A stretch of 64,000 bases of DNA from Pseudomonas frederiksbergensis (GTDB lineage Bacteria > Pseudomonadota > Gammaproteobacteria > Pseudomonadales > Pseudomonadaceae), in NCBI RefSeq assembly GCF_003732275.1, contig NZ_MOBM01000039.1, forward strand, positions 310,001-374,000, read 5' to 3'. A model generated the notes under the pieces. That model saw only the letters and a list, made by a program, of their open reading frames with translations. It had not been told where the DNA came from and did not search any database. Below are positions 25,992 to 36,149 of this stretch, piece after piece; the stretch's first letter is position 1; each line of letters opens with the position of its first letter. The translations under genes were made by a program, and so were the position numbers.

Positions 25992-26075
25992 TAATTCTCG
26001 AAAAACGCCACATGCGACGAAAAGCCACAGCTCTTCGGGCTTCCGACGAATGAAACAGCTGCTTGAGAAAATGGA

Positions 26076-26105
26076 TTGACCTGCGCCGTCCGCCGTGAAT
26101 ACACT
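26076..26105 (+). promoter_or_regulatory. Candidate sigma-70 promoter of gcl
   Basis: TTGACC (26076-26081) and TACACT (26100-26105) are separated by 18 bp. The predicted start near 26112 puts operator site 2 just downstream, where a bound repressor would block the polymerase. Confidence 0.6.
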
Positions 26106-26119
26106 CTGCGCAAAGCCAC

Positions 26120-26129
26120 TTGTATACAA
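26120..26129. promoter_or_regulatory. Palindromic operator TTGTATACAA (site 2)
   Basis: This is a second exact copy of the palindrome, 26 bp before the gcl start and 138 bp (about 13 helical turns) from site 1. Copies in front of both divergent genes point to one shared repressor. Confidence 0.7.
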
Positions 26130-26155
26130 TTACAAAACGTAAGAGGCACAAAACC

Positions 26156-27931
<1,776 letters not shown>

Positions 27932-27949
27932 CTGCTGACCGTTCCCAGT

Positions 27950-28037
27950 GTGGGAGCGGGCTTGCTCGCGAAGGCGGCTTCACATCCAACAACGATGTTC
28001 GCTGACACACCGCTTTCGCGAGCAGGCTCGCTCCCAC
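27950..28037. repeat. REP inverted pair, family A, between gcl and hyi
   Basis: The arms at 27950-27972 and 28015-28037 lie inside an operon gap and may act on mRNA stability. Confidence 0.9.
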
Positions 28038-28068
28038 AAGGGACCTCACACCTATACGGGAGACCACC

Positions 28069-28851
28069 ATGCCGCGTTTCGCAGCCAACCTGTCCATGCT
28101 GTTCACCGAGCAGGATTTTCTTGCCCGTTTCGACGCTGCCGCCAAGGCCGGCTTCAGTGGTGTCGAATACCTGTTTCCCTACGATTTCAGCTCCGCCGAA
28201 ATCAAGGCCAGGCTCGATGCCAATGGCTTGACTCAAGTGCTGTTCAACCTGCCGGCCGGTGACTGGGCCAAGGGCGAACGCGGTATCGCGTGCTTGCAGG
28301 ATCGGGTCGAAGAATTCCGCGCCGGTGTCGATCTGGCCATCGCTTACGCCAAAGTGCTGGGCAACACCCAGATCAACTGCCTGGCCGGTATTCGTCCACA
28401 AGGCGTCGACGATGCCACCGTGGAAAAGACCTTTGTCGCCAACCTCAAGTACGCGGCCGACAAGCTGCAAGCGGCGGGCATCAAACTGGTGATGGAAGCG
28501 ATCAACACCCGTGACATCCCGGGCTTCTACCTGAACAACACGGCGCAAGCCTTGTCGATTCGCGAACAGGTCGGCAGCGCCAACCTGTTCCTGCAATACG
28601 ACATTTATCACATGCAAATCATGGAGGGCGACCTGGCCCGGACCATGGCCGCGCACTTGGGCGAGATCAACCACGTTCAGTTGGCCGACAACCCAGGGCG
28701 CAACGAACCGGGCACCGGTGAAATCAATTACCGCTTCCTGTTCGAACACCTGGACCGCATCGGTTATCAGGGTTGGATTGGCTGTGAATACAAGCCGCTG
28801 ACCACCACCGAAGCGGGTCTGGGCTGGTTGAAAACCCATAACGCGATTTGA
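28069..28851 (+). CDS. hyi: Hydroxypyruvate isomerase
   Basis: This 260-residue TIM-barrel enzyme interconverts hydroxypyruvate and tartronate semialdehyde. It starts MPRFAANLSMLFTEQDFLARF and contains GFSGVEYLFPYDF, KLVMEAINTRDIPGFYLNNTAQAL with the metal-ligand Glu, FLQYDIYHMQIMEGDL and FIGCEYKP-like GWIGCEYKPLTTTEAGL. Metal residues Glu, Asp and Glu are in the expected order. It sits between gcl and glxR, as in other Pseudomonas. Confidence 0.96.
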   Translation: MPRFAANLSMLFTEQDFLARFDAAAKAGFSGVEYLFPYDFSSAEIKARLDANGLTQVLFNLPAGDWAKGERGIACLQDRVEEFRAGVDLAIAYAKVLGNTQINCLAGIRPQGVDDATVEKTFVANLKYAADKLQAAGIKLVMEAINTRDIPGFYLNNTAQALSIREQVGSANLFLQYDIYHMQIMEGDLARTMAAHLGEINHVQLADNPGRNEPGTGEINYRFLFEHLDRIGYQGWIGCEYKPLTTTEAGLGWLKTHNAI

Positions 28852-28868
28852 AGTTGAAACAGAACCAT

Positions 28869-29000
28869 TGTGGCGAGGGAGCTTGCTCCCGCTCGACTGC
28901 GAAGCAGTCGTAAAACCTGCAAACAAGTTCTACCTGACACACCGCAGTGGCTGTTTTGGGGTCGCTTCGCAACCCAGCGGGAGCAAGCTCCCTCGCCACA
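28869..29000. repeat. REP inverted pair, family C (TGTGGCGAGGGAGCTTGCTC type)
   Basis: The arms at 28869-28895 and 28976-29000 are reverse complements, with a small ACTGCGAAGCAGT hairpin next to the left arm. A second copy of the same 132-bp total length is at 32829-32960. Confidence 0.92.
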
Positions 29001-29062
29001 GGATGTGTCCACCTCAGCCACGCGCACATTATTTGGCTACACAAAAACAAGAGGATTTTCTC

Positions 29063-29950
29063 ATGGCTAAAATCGGATTTATCGGCACCGGCATCATGGG
29101 CCACCCAATGGCGTTGAACCTGCAGAAAGCCGGTCACAGCCTGTTCCTGTCGGCACACCACGACCCAGCCCCTGCCGATCTGGTCGCCGCTGGCGCCATC
29201 GCCCTGGCGAGCCCGAAAGAAGTGGCCCAGGAAGCCGAATTCATCATCGTCATGGTCCCGGATACCCCGCAGGTCGATGACGTGCTATTCCGCGCCGACG
29301 GCGTTGCCGCCGGTGTCAGCAAGGGCAAAGTCGTGATCGACATGAGCTCGATCTCGCCAACCGCCACCAAAGCCTTCGCTGCCAAGATCAATGAGAAAGG
29401 CGCTCAGTACCTCGACGCGCCTGTCTCCGGCGGTGAAGTCGGCGCCAAAGCTGCGACCCTGAGCATCATGGTCGGTGGCGATGCCGATGCGTTCGAACGC
29501 GCCCTGCCGCTGTTCCAGGCCATGGGCAAGAACATCACCCTGGTCGGTGGCAACGGCGACGGTCAAACCGCGAAAGTGGCGAACCAGATCATCGTCGCCC
29601 TGAACATCCAGGCCGTGGCCGAAGCGCTGCTGTTCGCCTCGAAAAACGGTGCCGATCCGGCCAAGGTCCGTGAAGCATTGATGGGCGGTTTCGCATCATC
29701 GAAGATCCTTGAAGTTCACGGCGAACGCATGATCAAGGGCACCTTCGATCCGGGCTTCCGCATCAGCCTGCACCAGAAGGACCTGAACCTGGCCCTGGCC
29801 GGCGCTCGCGAACTGGGCATCAACCTGCCGAACACCGCCAATACCCAGCAAGTGTTCAGCACCTGTGCGGCTATCGGTGGCAGCAACTGGGACCACTCGG
29901 CGCTGATCAAGGGCCTGGAACACATGGCGAATTTCTCGATTCGCAAGTAG
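29063..29950 (+). CDS. glxR: Tartronate semialdehyde reductase (2-hydroxy-3-oxopropionate reductase)
   Basis: This 295-residue member of the beta-hydroxyacid dehydrogenase family reduces tartronate semialdehyde to D-glycerate with NAD(P)H. The cofactor fold GFIGTGIMG is at residues 5-13. The substrate loop is LDAPVSGGEVGAKAATLSIMVGG, and the catalytic lysine lies in GQTAKVANQIIVALN. I chose ATG 29063 (MAKIGFIGTGIMGHP), preceded by AAGAGGA; the frame extends upstream only through a REP element. The stop codon is part of a family B REP arm. Confidence 0.96.
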   Translation: MAKIGFIGTGIMGHPMALNLQKAGHSLFLSAHHDPAPADLVAAGAIALASPKEVAQEAEFIIVMVPDTPQVDDVLFRADGVAAGVSKGKVVIDMSSISPTATKAFAAKINEKGAQYLDAPVSGGEVGAKAATLSIMVGGDADAFERALPLFQAMGKNITLVGGNGDGQTAKVANQIIVALNIQAVAEALLFASKNGADPAKVREALMGGFASSKILEVHGERMIKGTFDPGFRISLHQKDLNLALAGARELGINLPNTANTQQVFSTCAAIGGSNWDHSALIKGLEHMANFSIRK

Positions 29951-30041
29951 GAGCTGCCGAAGGCTGCGATCTTTTGATCTTTACGCCCGACCGTTCACCG
30001 CGTTATCCGCAAAAAGATCGCAGCCTGCGGCAGCTCCTACA
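29947..30041. repeat. REP inverted pair, family B (GTAGGAGCTGCCGAAGGCTG type)
   Basis: The arms begin at 29947, overlapping the glxR stop, and end at 30040-30041. Each arm also has an internal short hairpin. A decayed single copy follows at about 30080-30100. Confidence 0.9.
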
Positions 30042-30131
30042 GGATCCGGTTCATCCCACCAAAAAGGGGTGAACCTTCCAGAGCTGCCGCAGGCTGCCTT
30101 CCTCCAATAACAAGAATTCCGGGAGCCCGCC

Positions 30132-31412
30132 ATGTCGGTCGATCCGCAACAACTGATGTGCGAGCTGTTTGCCACAGCCATCGACGCGGCCCATCCGCAG
30201 CACGTCCTCGAAGCCCACTTGCCCAAAGATCGCAGCGGTCGGGTGATCGTCATTGGCGCCGGCAAGGCCGCAGCCGCCATGGCCCAGGTGGTCGAGCGCT
30301 GCTGGCAGGGCGAAGTGTCCGGCCTGGTGGTGACCCGTTACGGCCACGGCGCCCGGTGCGAAAAAATCGAAGTGGTCGAAGCCGCGCACCCGGTGCCGGA
30401 TGCGGCTGGTTTGGCTGTCGCCAAGCGGGTGCTGGAACGGGTCAGCGACCTGAGCGAAGACGACCGCGTGATCTTCCTGCTGTCTGGCGGTGGATCGGCA
30501 TTGTTGGCTCTACCCGCAGCCGGCATCACCCTCGCCGACAAACAGTCGATCAACAAAGCCCTGCTCAAATCCGGCGCGACCATCGGCGAGATGAATTGCG
30601 TGCGCAAGCACCTCTCGGCAATCAAGGGTGGACGCCTGGGCAAAGCCTGCTGGCCGGCCACGGTTTATACCTATGCGATTTCCGATGTACCGGGCGATCT
30701 CGCCACGGTCATCGCGTCCGGCCCCACCGTGGCCGACCCGAGCACCTCGGCCGAAGCGCTGGCGATTCTCAAGCGTTATGGCATCGAAGTCCCGGCTTCG
30801 GTGCGCACCTGGCTGCAAAATCCGGAATCGGAAACGGTCAAACCCGGCGATCCGAGCCTGACCCGCAGTCATTTCCAGTTGATCGCCCGCCCACAGCAAT
30901 CGCTGGAAGCGGCAGCGGTGAAAGCCCGTCAGGCCGGTTTCAGTCCGTTGATTCTCGGCGACCTGGAAGGTGAATCCCGGGACGTGGCGAAAGTCCACGC
31001 CGGCATTGCGCGGCAGATCGTCCAGCACGGCCAGCCGCTGGCAGCACCGTGCGTGATTCTGTCGGGCGGCGAAACCACCGTCACCGTGCGCGGCAATGGC
31101 CGTGGCGGGCGCAACGCCGAATTCCTGCTGAGCCTCACCGACAGCCTCAAAGGCCTGCCCGGCGTTTATGCGCTGGCCGGTGACACCGACGGTATCGACG
31201 GCTCCGAAGACAACGCCGGCGCCATCATGACCCCAGGCAGTTACGCCCGCGCCGCTGCCCTTGGCCTGAGCGCCAGCGATGAGTTGGACAACAACAATGG
31301 CTACGGCTATTTCGCCGCGCTGGATGCGCTGATCGTCACCGAGCCGACCCGCACCAACGTCAACGACTTCCGCGCCATTCTGATTCTCGAGAGCACTAAA
31401 CATGACGCCTGA
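30132..31412 (+). CDS. ttuD: Glycerate 2-kinase / hydroxypyruvate reductase-type protein (MOFRL family)
   Basis: This 426-residue protein has the GckA/TtuD layout: an N-terminal nucleotide-binding domain with VIVIGAGKAAAAMAQVVE and FLLSGGGSALLALP, and a C-terminal MOFRL domain with LSGGETTVTVRGNGRGGRNAEFLLSL and AGDTDGIDGSEDNAGA. TtuD was first named hydroxypyruvate reductase, but the family is now known mainly as glycerate 2-kinase, which fits a pathway from glycerate to 2-phosphoglycerate and on to pyruvate. Its last 11 bp overlap pyk. Confidence 0.93.
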   Translation: MSVDPQQLMCELFATAIDAAHPQHVLEAHLPKDRSGRVIVIGAGKAAAAMAQVVERCWQGEVSGLVVTRYGHGARCEKIEVVEAAHPVPDAAGLAVAKRVLERVSDLSEDDRVIFLLSGGGSALLALPAAGITLADKQSINKALLKSGATIGEMNCVRKHLSAIKGGRLGKACWPATVYTYAISDVPGDLATVIASGPTVADPSTSAEALAILKRYGIEVPASVRTWLQNPESETVKPGDPSLTRSHFQLIARPQQSLEAAAVKARQAGFSPLILGDLEGESRDVAKVHAGIARQIVQHGQPLAAPCVILSGGETTVTVRGNGRGGRNAEFLLSLTDSLKGLPGVYALAGDTDGIDGSEDNAGAIMTPGSYARAAALGLSASDELDNNNGYGYFAALDALIVTEPTRTNVNDFRAILILESTKHDA

Positions 31413-32817
31413 TAAGAAGGTCAAAATCCTCGCTACCCTTGGCCCGGCCACCAACGGAATCGACGACATCCGTGAGCTGGTGCAGGCCGGGGTCAATATC
31501 TTTCGCCTGAATTTCAGCCACGGCGATCATGCCGACCATGCACAGCGCTATCAGTGGATACGTGAAGTCGAGCGCCAGCTGAATTACCCGCTGGGGATTC
31601 TGATGGACCTGCAAGGCCCGAAATTGCGGGTCGGCAAATTCGCCCAAGGCAAAGTGCAGCTGTATCGCGGTCAGGCCTTGCGTCTGGACCTGGACCCGAC
31701 GCCGGGCGATGAACGCCGGGTCAACCTGCCTCACCCGCAAATCATCGCAGCGCTGGAGCCAGGCATGGACCTGCTGCTGGACGACGGCAAGCTGCGCCTG
31801 CGAGTGGTGACCAAATACGCCGACGCCATCGACACCACGGTGCTCAATGGCGGCGAGCTGTCGGATCGCAAAGGCGTCAACGTGCCGCAAGCGGTGCTCG
31901 ATCTGAGTCCCCTGACCGCCAAGGATCGTCGCGACTTGAGTTTCGGTCTGGAGCTGGGGGTGGATTGGGTCGCGCTGTCGTTCGTACAACGCCCGGAAGA
32001 CATCCGCGAAGCCCGCGCACTGATCGGCGACAAGGCGTATTTGATGGCGAAGATCGAGAAGCCATCGGCCGTGACTCAACTGCGGGAAATCGCCGAATTG
32101 AGCGATGCGATCATGGTCGCTCGCGGTGACCTGGGCGTGGAAGTGCCGGCCGAGAGCGTGCCGCAGATCCAGAAAAACATCATCAGTACCTGCCGCCAAC
32201 TCGGCAAACCGGTGGTGGTGGCGACGCAGATGCTGGAGTCGATGCGCTTCTCCCCGGCCCCGACCCGCGCCGAAGTCACTGACGTCGCCAACGCGGTGGC
32301 CGAAGGTGCGGACGCGGTGATGCTGTCGGCGGAAACCGCGTCCGGCGAGTACCCGCTGGAAGCCGTGCAGATGATGAGCAAGATCATCCGTCAGGTGGAA
32401 AACGGCCCGGACTATCAGGCCCAACTGGACGTGAGCCGACCGAAAGCCGAGGCCACGGTGTCGGACGCGATCAGCTGCGCCATCCGCCGCATCAGCAACG
32501 TGCTGCCGGTGGCGGTGCTGGTGAACTACAGCGAGTCTGGCACCTCGAGTCTGCGTGCGGCGCGGGAACGGCCGACGGTGCCGATCCTCAACCTGACGCC
32601 GAACCTGCAGACCGCGCGGCGGTTGACGGTGGCGTGGGGCGTGCATTCGGTGGTCAATGATCGACTGCGCCAAGTGGATGAAGTGTGCTCGACGGCGCTG
32701 GAGATTGCCCAGGCACAGGGCATGGCTCAACGCGGCGATACGTTGTTGATTACGGCGGGCGTGCCGTTCGGGCAGCCGGGGTCGACCAATTCGTTGCGCA
32801 TTGAGACGTTGATTTAA
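31402..32817 (+). CDS. pyk: Pyruvate kinase
   Basis: This 471-residue enzyme starts MTPDKKVKILATLGPATNG. Key sites are NIFRLNFSHGDHADH, MDLQGPKLRVGKF, the metal/active-site segment MAKIEKPSAV and the IMVARGDLGVEVP-AESVPQIQKNII block, then MLSAETASGEYP. It converts phosphoenolpyruvate to pyruvate with ADP. Overlap with ttuD shows it is the last enzyme of the glyoxylate route here; Pseudomonas usually carries a second pyruvate kinase elsewhere, so this is likely the pathway-specific form (pykF/TtuE-like). Confidence 0.95.
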   Translation: MTPDKKVKILATLGPATNGIDDIRELVQAGVNIFRLNFSHGDHADHAQRYQWIREVERQLNYPLGILMDLQGPKLRVGKFAQGKVQLYRGQALRLDLDPTPGDERRVNLPHPQIIAALEPGMDLLLDDGKLRLRVVTKYADAIDTTVLNGGELSDRKGVNVPQAVLDLSPLTAKDRRDLSFGLELGVDWVALSFVQRPEDIREARALIGDKAYLMAKIEKPSAVTQLREIAELSDAIMVARGDLGVEVPAESVPQIQKNIISTCRQLGKPVVVATQMLESMRFSPAPTRAEVTDVANAVAEGADAVMLSAETASGEYPLEAVQMMSKIIRQVENGPDYQAQLDVSRPKAEATVSDAISCAIRRISNVLPVAVLVNYSESGTSSLRAARERPTVPILNLTPNLQTARRLTVAWGVHSVVNDRLRQVDEVCSTALEIAQAQGMAQRGDTLLITAGVPFGQPGSTNSLRIETLI

Positions 32818-32828
32818 AGAACAGCTTT

Positions 32829-32960
32829 TGTGGCGAGGGAGCTTGCTCCCGCTCGGCTGCGAAGCAGTCGTCGCTTTGGCATGACGGTTTCAACAGAAAG
32901 ACCGCATTGCCGATTTTAGGGCCGCTGCGCAGCCCAGCGGGAGCAAGCTCCCTCGCCACA
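32829..32960. repeat. REP inverted pair, family C, second copy
   Basis: Same layout and exact length as 28869-29000, starting 12 bp after the pyk stop. The outer arms are conserved and the centre has diverged. Confidence 0.92.
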
Positions 32961-32984
32961 TTGATTTAGCGCCCGCTCCAGCCC

Positions 32985-33080
32985 CATCGCGAGCAGGCTC
33001 GCTCCCACAGTTGAGTTGTGTTGTTTACATATCTGACGACTGAACAAAGATTCAGTGTGGGAGCGAGCCTGCTCGCGATG
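32985..33080. repeat. REP inverted pair, family A
   Basis: The arms at 32985-33008 and 33057-33080 lie directly next to the family C pair. Together they fill the pyk-to-urea-transporter gap. Confidence 0.92.
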
Positions 33081-33115
33081 CAGGCGGCACGGTTCCTCTG
33101 ACACACAGACAAAAA

Positions 33116-34030
33116 ATGCCTGCCAACCACTTCAACACCCACTGCCCCGACTGGGCCACTGCCCTGCTCAATGGCTTCAGCCAGATCTTTCTCCAGCGCC
33201 ATCCGCTGTGCGGTCTGCTGTGTCTGTTGGCGATTCTGTTCAGCGCGCCGGCCTTGCTCGGCGGTGCGTTGCTGGGAGGGGTCGCCGGGTTGCTCACCGC
33301 GCAACGTCGCGGGTACACCAAGGCTGATCGTCAGGCCGGGCTGTTCAGTTACAACGGTATTCTGCTCGGTCTGCTGCTGAGCCTTTATTTCCCATGGTCA
33401 GCGCTGTTGCCACCGCTGATCATTGCCGCTGGGGGCCTGAGCGCGATGCTCACCCAGCAGTGGCTCAAGCATTCGCGCGATCATCATTGCCTTCCCGCCT
33501 ACACCGCACCCTTCGTCGGTATGAGCTGGTTGCTGCTGTCGTTTGCCGCTCCCCAGCAACCCGCGCAGCTGATCGAAATGACCACACTCAACTTGCTCGC
33601 CGCGTCATTGAAAGGGCTCGGTCAGGTGCTGTTTCTCGGTCATCCGCTGGCCGGCGCTCTGATTGCCACCGGTTTGCTGATCGCCGACCGTCGTGCCTTC
33701 CTGTGGGCGCTGCTCGGCTCCGTTGCCGGCCTTGGATTCGCCTTTCTGCATCACGAAACATCAACCGCGCTGCTGGGTTTGAGCGGCTACAACGCCGTGC
33801 TCGCCGCCCTCGCCTTCAGCCAAAATCGTCGCCAGCCTTGGCTGCCATTGTTGGCAATCCTGCTGGCGGTGTTGCTCACACCGGGGTTCGCCGCACTCGG
33901 CCTGGCCACGTTGACCGCGCCTTTCATCCTCGCGTGCTGGCTGATTCGCGCAGGCATTCGGGTGTTGCGTCAGGCCGCCATAGACAGCGCGCCTTGCGCT
34001 ACCGGGGAGAATCGACCTAGGCTTCGCTGA
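33116..34030 (+). CDS. Urea transporter (UT family)
   Basis: This 304-residue membrane protein begins MPANHFNTHCPDWATALLNGFSQIFLQRHPLCGLLCLLAIL and shows the UT repeat motifs: GLFSYNGILLGLLLSLYFPW in the first half and LLGLSGYNAVLAALAFSQNR in the second. The two-fold internal repeat and about ten spans match bacterial urea channels. Downstream of the gcl operon it fits purine/allantoin catabolism, which yields urea and glyoxylate. Two REP pairs separate it from pyk, so co-transcription is uncertain. Confidence 0.9.
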   Translation: MPANHFNTHCPDWATALLNGFSQIFLQRHPLCGLLCLLAILFSAPALLGGALLGGVAGLLTAQRRGYTKADRQAGLFSYNGILLGLLLSLYFPWSALLPPLIIAAGGLSAMLTQQWLKHSRDHHCLPAYTAPFVGMSWLLLSFAAPQQPAQLIEMTTLNLLAASLKGLGQVLFLGHPLAGALIATGLLIADRRAFLWALLGSVAGLGFAFLHHETSTALLGLSGYNAVLAALAFSQNRRQPWLPLLAILLAVLLTPGFAALGLATLTAPFILACWLIRAGIRVLRQAAIDSAPCATGENRPRLR

Positions 34031-34051
34031 TTCTCGATTCAGGCGTTTTCC

Positions 34052-34876
34052 ATGGACAGCAGCAAAAACTGGCGTGAAGAGCTTTACGTCATCATTTTCC
34101 AATCCGATACCCCGGCCGGTCGCCGCTTCGACAGCATTCTGCTGCTGATCATCCTCGCCAGCCTGGTGATCGTGATTCTGGACAGTATCGACAGCGTTCA
34201 CCAGAACTACGCCGACATACTGGCGTACATCGAATGGGGCTTCACCGTCGTTTTCGCCATCGAGTACGGTCTGCGCCTGTACTGCTCGCCCAAGCCGTTG
34301 CGCTACGCGTTCAGCTTCTATGGGCTGGTGGATTTGCTGGCGATCGTGCCTGGCATCCTCGCGCTGTATTACAGCGATGCGCAGTACCTGCTGATTATCC
34401 GGATCATTCGGATGCTGCGGATTTTCCGCGTGCTCAAGCTCAGCCCGTATCTGAAGCAAGCCAACTACTTGATGACGGCGCTGCGCGGCAGCAAGCAGAA
34501 GATCGTGGTGTTTCTGCTCAGCGTCAGCACTCTGGTGACCGTGTTCGGCACTCTGATGTACGTGATCGAAGGCCCGGAACACGGCTTCACCAGCATCCCC
34601 AAAGGTATCTATTGGGCCATCGTCACGCTGACTACCGTGGGTTTTGGCGACATCGTGCCCAGGACGCCGTTGGGTCAGGTGGTTTCGTCGCTGGTGATGA
34701 TCACCGGTTACTCGATCATCGCCGTGCCAACAGGGATCTTTACTGCGGAACTGGCCAACGCCATGCGCGGCGAACAACTGCAACACGATTGCCCGACCTG
34801 CCAGAAAAACAGTCACGAACATGGCGCAGCATTTTGCTCCCGTTGCGGCAATGCGCTGTTCAAGAAACTGGAATAA
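34052..34876 (+). CDS. Voltage-gated-type potassium channel with C-terminal zinc ribbon
   Basis: This 274-residue protein has six membrane spans. The voltage-sensor S4 is RIIRMLRIFRVLKL (about 117-130) and the selectivity filter is TVGFGD (195-200), so it should pass K+. After S6 a short tail ends in a Cys4 zinc-ribbon-like motif, Cys247/Cys250 and Cys262/Cys265 (CPTCQ and CSRCG). This replaces the RCK or cyclic-nucleotide domain seen in many channels. It starts 21 bp after the urea transporter stop and may be co-transcribed; it has no known tie to urea. Confidence 0.9.
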   Translation: MDSSKNWREELYVIIFQSDTPAGRRFDSILLLIILASLVIVILDSIDSVHQNYADILAYIEWGFTVVFAIEYGLRLYCSPKPLRYAFSFYGLVDLLAIVPGILALYYSDAQYLLIIRIIRMLRIFRVLKLSPYLKQANYLMTALRGSKQKIVVFLLSVSTLVTVFGTLMYVIEGPEHGFTSIPKGIYWAIVTLTTVGFGDIVPRTPLGQVVSSLVMITGYSIIAVPTGIFTAELANAMRGEQLQHDCPTCQKNSHEHGAAFCSRCGNALFKKLE

Positions 34877-34982
34877 GCAAAGTGCTTTTTAATCTTTAAA
34901 GGACTATGCGAGCCCGGCTATAGTCGCTGGCAAATTGCCAACACTTTCCATAGAACATGTTTGATAAAACAAGGAATGCGCA

Positions 34983-35981
34983 GTGAAAAAACTCTTTGGC
35001 GCCTCACTTCTGGCCGCTGGCCTGGCCTTGGGTAGCATGGCTCAGGCTGCTCCGACCCTGCTTAACGTTTCCTACGACGTGATGCGAGATTTCTACAAGG
35101 ACTACAACGCTGCCTTCCAGAAACACTGGCAAGCCGAACACAACGAAAACATCACGCTGCAGATGTCCTTCGGCGGTTCCAGCAAACAGGCGCGTTCGGT
35201 GATCGATGGCCTGCCGGCGGATGTCATCACCATGAACATGGCCACCGACATCAACGCCCTGGCGGACAACGGCAAACTGGTCCCGGAAAACTGGGTCACG
35301 CGCCTGCCGAACAACAGCGCGCCGTTCACGTCGGCCACCGTGTTCATCGTGCGCAAAGGCAACCCGAAAGCCCTGAAAGACTGGCCAGACCTGCTCAAGG
35401 ATGGCGTGCAAGTGATCGTCCCCAACCCGAAAACCTCGGGCAACGGCCGCTACACCTATCTCTCGGCCTGGGGCTATGTGCTGAAGAACGGCGGCGACGA
35501 AAACAAGGCAAAAGCCTTCGTCGGCAAACTGTTCAAACAAGCCCCGGTGCTCGATACGGGCGGCCGAGCAGCGACCACCACGTTCATGACCAACCAGATC
35601 GGCGACGTGCTGGTGACCTTCGAAAACGAAGCGGAAATGATTGCGCGTGAATTTGGTCGTGATCAGTTTGAAGTGATTTACCCGAGTGTTTCCGCTGAGG
35701 CCGAGCCGCCGGTGTCCGTGGTCGACAAAGTGGTCGAGAAAAAAGGTACTCGTGCTGCCGCTGAGGAATATTTGAAGTACCTGTGGTCGCCGGAAGGTCA
35801 GGAGATTGCCGCGGCCAACTACCTGCGTCCGCGTGATCCGGCGGTATTGGCCAAGTACACCGATCGCTTCCCGAAAGTGGATTTCCTTTCGGTGGAGAAG
35901 ACCTTTGGTGACTGGCGCACGGTGCAGAAGACCCACTTCAATGATGGTGGGGTTTTTGATCAGATTTACAGCGGCCAGTAA
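34983..35981 (+). CDS. sbp: Periplasmic sulfate-binding protein
   Basis: This 332-residue protein has a signal peptide ending near AQAA. It then shows LLNVSYDVMRDFYKDYNAAF, QMSFGGSSKQARSVIDGLPADVITM and NPKTSGNGRYTYLSAWGY, the sulfate-binding loops of the Sbp/CysP class. It delivers sulfate (or thiosulfate) to the CysTWA importer, whose genes are not here. It is a single-gene unit with its own terminator; a TATAGT at 34919 could be its -10. Sulfur-starvation control by CysB is expected from the family but not shown. Confidence 0.94.
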   Translation: MKKLFGASLLAAGLALGSMAQAAPTLLNVSYDVMRDFYKDYNAAFQKHWQAEHNENITLQMSFGGSSKQARSVIDGLPADVITMNMATDINALADNGKLVPENWVTRLPNNSAPFTSATVFIVRKGNPKALKDWPDLLKDGVQVIVPNPKTSGNGRYTYLSAWGYVLKNGGDENKAKAFVGKLFKQAPVLDTGGRAATTTFMTNQIGDVLVTFENEAEMIAREFGRDQFEVIYPSVSAEAEPPVSVVDKVVEKKGTRAAAEEYLKYLWSPEGQEIAAANYLRPRDPAVLAKYTDRFPKVDFLSVEKTFGDWRTVQKTHFNDGGVFDQIYSGQ

Positions 35982-35996
35982 TTCCTGAGCCAAACG

Positions 35997-36024
35997 AAAA
36001 GGCGACCTAGGTCGCCTTTTTTTG
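35997..36024 (+). terminator. Rho-independent terminator of sbp
   Basis: AAAAGGCGACC and GGTCGCCTTTT form a near-perfect palindrome (35997-36020) followed by more T. Confidence 0.93.
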
Positions 36025-36036
36025 TGGGGGCTTGAA

Positions 36037-36122
36037 GATCAAAAGATCGCAGCCTTCGGCAGCGCCTACAAAGGCTTTTGCGTACACCTGTAGGAGCTGC
36101 CGAAGGCTGCGATCTTTTGATT
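36037..36122. repeat. REP inverted pair, family B
   Basis: The arms at 36037-36069 and 36090-36122 pair over about 30 bp with one mismatch. Confidence 0.92.
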
Positions 36123-36149
36123 TTGATTTTCAGGGTTTGCGCCATGCCG

